A stretch of 46,449 bases of DNA. Origin: Actinomycetota bacterium (GTDB lineage: Bacteria > Actinomycetota > CADDZG01 > JAHWKV01 > JAOPZY01). This document shows, piece after piece, positions 45,889 to 46,449 of the stretch; the stretch's first letter is position 1, and each line of letters opens with the position of its first letter. The DNA is taken from the NCBI GenBank assembly GCA_025963875.1, contig JAOPZY010000109.1, forward strand, positions 1-46,449, read 5' to 3'. Under the pieces are notes generated by a model that saw nothing but the letters and a program-made list of their open reading frames with translations, was not told the DNA's origin and made no database searches. A program made the position numbers and the translations under genes.

Positions 45889-46449
45889 ATGGCGGAACAG
45901 AGCGGGTTGGCCAAGACCCTGGTGGAGCTGGCGGACACGCTAGTGGCGGACTTTGATGTTGTCGACTTTCTCCATACCCTGGCCTTGCGCAGCACGGAAC
46001 TCCTGCACGCCGCGGAGGCGGGCCTGATGCTCGCCGATCAACGCGGGGGGTTGCGCGTCGTTGCCTCCTCGAGCGAGCGGGCCCGGCTCCTGGAGCTCTT
46101 CGAGGTCCAGAACGAGCAGGGCCCGTGCCTTGACTGCTTCCGGAGTGGCGGCCGGGTCGTCGCCGAGGACCTCGAGGCCGATCCCGCACGCTGGCCCCTG
46201 TTCACACCGGAGGCGATGACTGCTGGATTCCGATCGGTTCACGCGCTGGCCTTGCGCTGCCAGAACCAGGTGATCGGGGCGCTCAATATTTTTCGTACCG
46301 TCACGGGCGCCCTTGACGAGGCGGATCTGGTCGCCGCGCAGGCCATGGCGGATGTGGCCACCATCGGCATCCTCCAGCAGCGCGCCGTGCAGGAGGCCAG
46401 AGTGCTCGCCGAGCAGCTGCAGTCGGCGCTCAACAGCCGGGTGGTCATC
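45889..46449 (+). CDS. GAF-ANTAR RNA-binding antiterminator, paralogue C (cut by window end)
   Basis: 187 codons seen. ATG 45889, with AAAAGGAGGAG upstream. Very close to paralogue A: LVELADTLVADFDVVDFLHTLALRSTELL, ADQRGGLRVVASSSERARLLELFEVQNEQGPCLDCFRSGGRV, QAMADVATIGILQQRAV, and it ends at the start of ANTAR (EARVLAEQLQSALNSRVVI). Most of the ANTAR domain lies beyond the window. The duplication with A and the insertion of B between them point to a locus built by tandem duplication. Confidence 0.88.
   Translation, partial: MAEQSGLAKTLVELADTLVADFDVVDFLHTLALRSTELLHAAEAGLMLADQRGGLRVVASSSERARLLELFEVQNEQGPCLDCFRSGGRVVAEDLEADPARWPLFTPEAMTAGFRSVHALALRCQNQVIGALNIFRTVTGALDEADLVAAQAMADVATIGILQQRAVQEARVLAEQLQSALNSRVVI

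Overview
The window is very G+C-rich, with mostly G or C at third codon positions. It is dense with small operons and carries families typical of Actinomycetota: GAF-ANTAR RNA-binding regulators, a PucR/CdaR regulator, a DUF2510 domain, a MEDS-domain protein, an actinobacterial-type eRF1-like (baeRF) protein and AbiEi/DUF559 proteins. I read it as a chromosomal fragment of an actinobacterium, perhaps from a poorly cultivated soil lineage; I cannot name a genus. I saw no rRNA, tRNA, CRISPR array, transposase or phage gene. The first and last genes are cut by the window edges.

Layout. 1-2.7 kb: end of a PHB-depolymerase-type esterase, a HAD phosphatase and a glutaredoxin-thioredoxin reductase fusion. 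2.6-5.4 kb: envelope genes (two tiny membrane proteins, a CPBP protease with DUF2510, an acidic protein, a BrkB-type membrane protein). 5.4-6.8 kb: mobA-fdhD, molybdenum cofactor and formate dehydrogenase maturation. 6.8-11.7 kb: regulators (a LuxR protein without its ATPase domain, a MEDS sensor, a PucR regulator). 11.7-23 kb: a proteostasis island with two Hsp20 genes, a SpoIIE-type phosphatase, a baeRF protein, dnaK-grpE-cbpA-cbpM-clpB, a DUF308 membrane protein and a zinc-ribbon thioredoxin. 23-24 kb: a single AbiEi/DUF559 gene behind a perfect 12-bp inverted repeat. 24-30.7 kb: a secreted phosphatase and a four-gene zinc/manganese ABC importer, divergent from a Fur/Zur-type repressor. 30.7-35.6 kb: a frameshifted SRPBCC-SnoaL gene, small unknown proteins, a DksA/TraR-like protein without zinc cysteines, a glutaryl-CoA-dehydrogenase-like enzyme and AlkB. 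35.6-41.5 kb: two SGNH enzymes (one on an OatA-like acyltransferase), an Ig-like-domain protein behind a candidate structured RNA leader, and a PAS-GGDEF-EAL protein. 41.6-46.4 kb: a cluster of tiny coupled membrane and cysteine proteins, then a 53-aa membrane protein, two PRC-barrel proteins and three GAF-ANTAR proteins.

How it fits together. The central theme is stress and protein quality control: holdases, the DnaK system with a CbpA/CbpM pair in the usual DnaJ/HspR place, the ClpB disaggregase, a peptidyl-tRNA/ribosome-rescue-like baeRF protein and redox repair (Trx, Grx-TrxR). A second theme is post-transcriptional and second-messenger control (ANTAR, c-di-GMP, structured leaders). The least explained signals are: a leader RNA that could hide the ribosome site of the Ig-like gene; an 18-bp palindrome present four times, twice inside coding sequence in the same reading frame; several tiny coupled membrane-protein genes below the usual size cut-off; and a 20-bp sequence shared upstream of two genes of the stress island.
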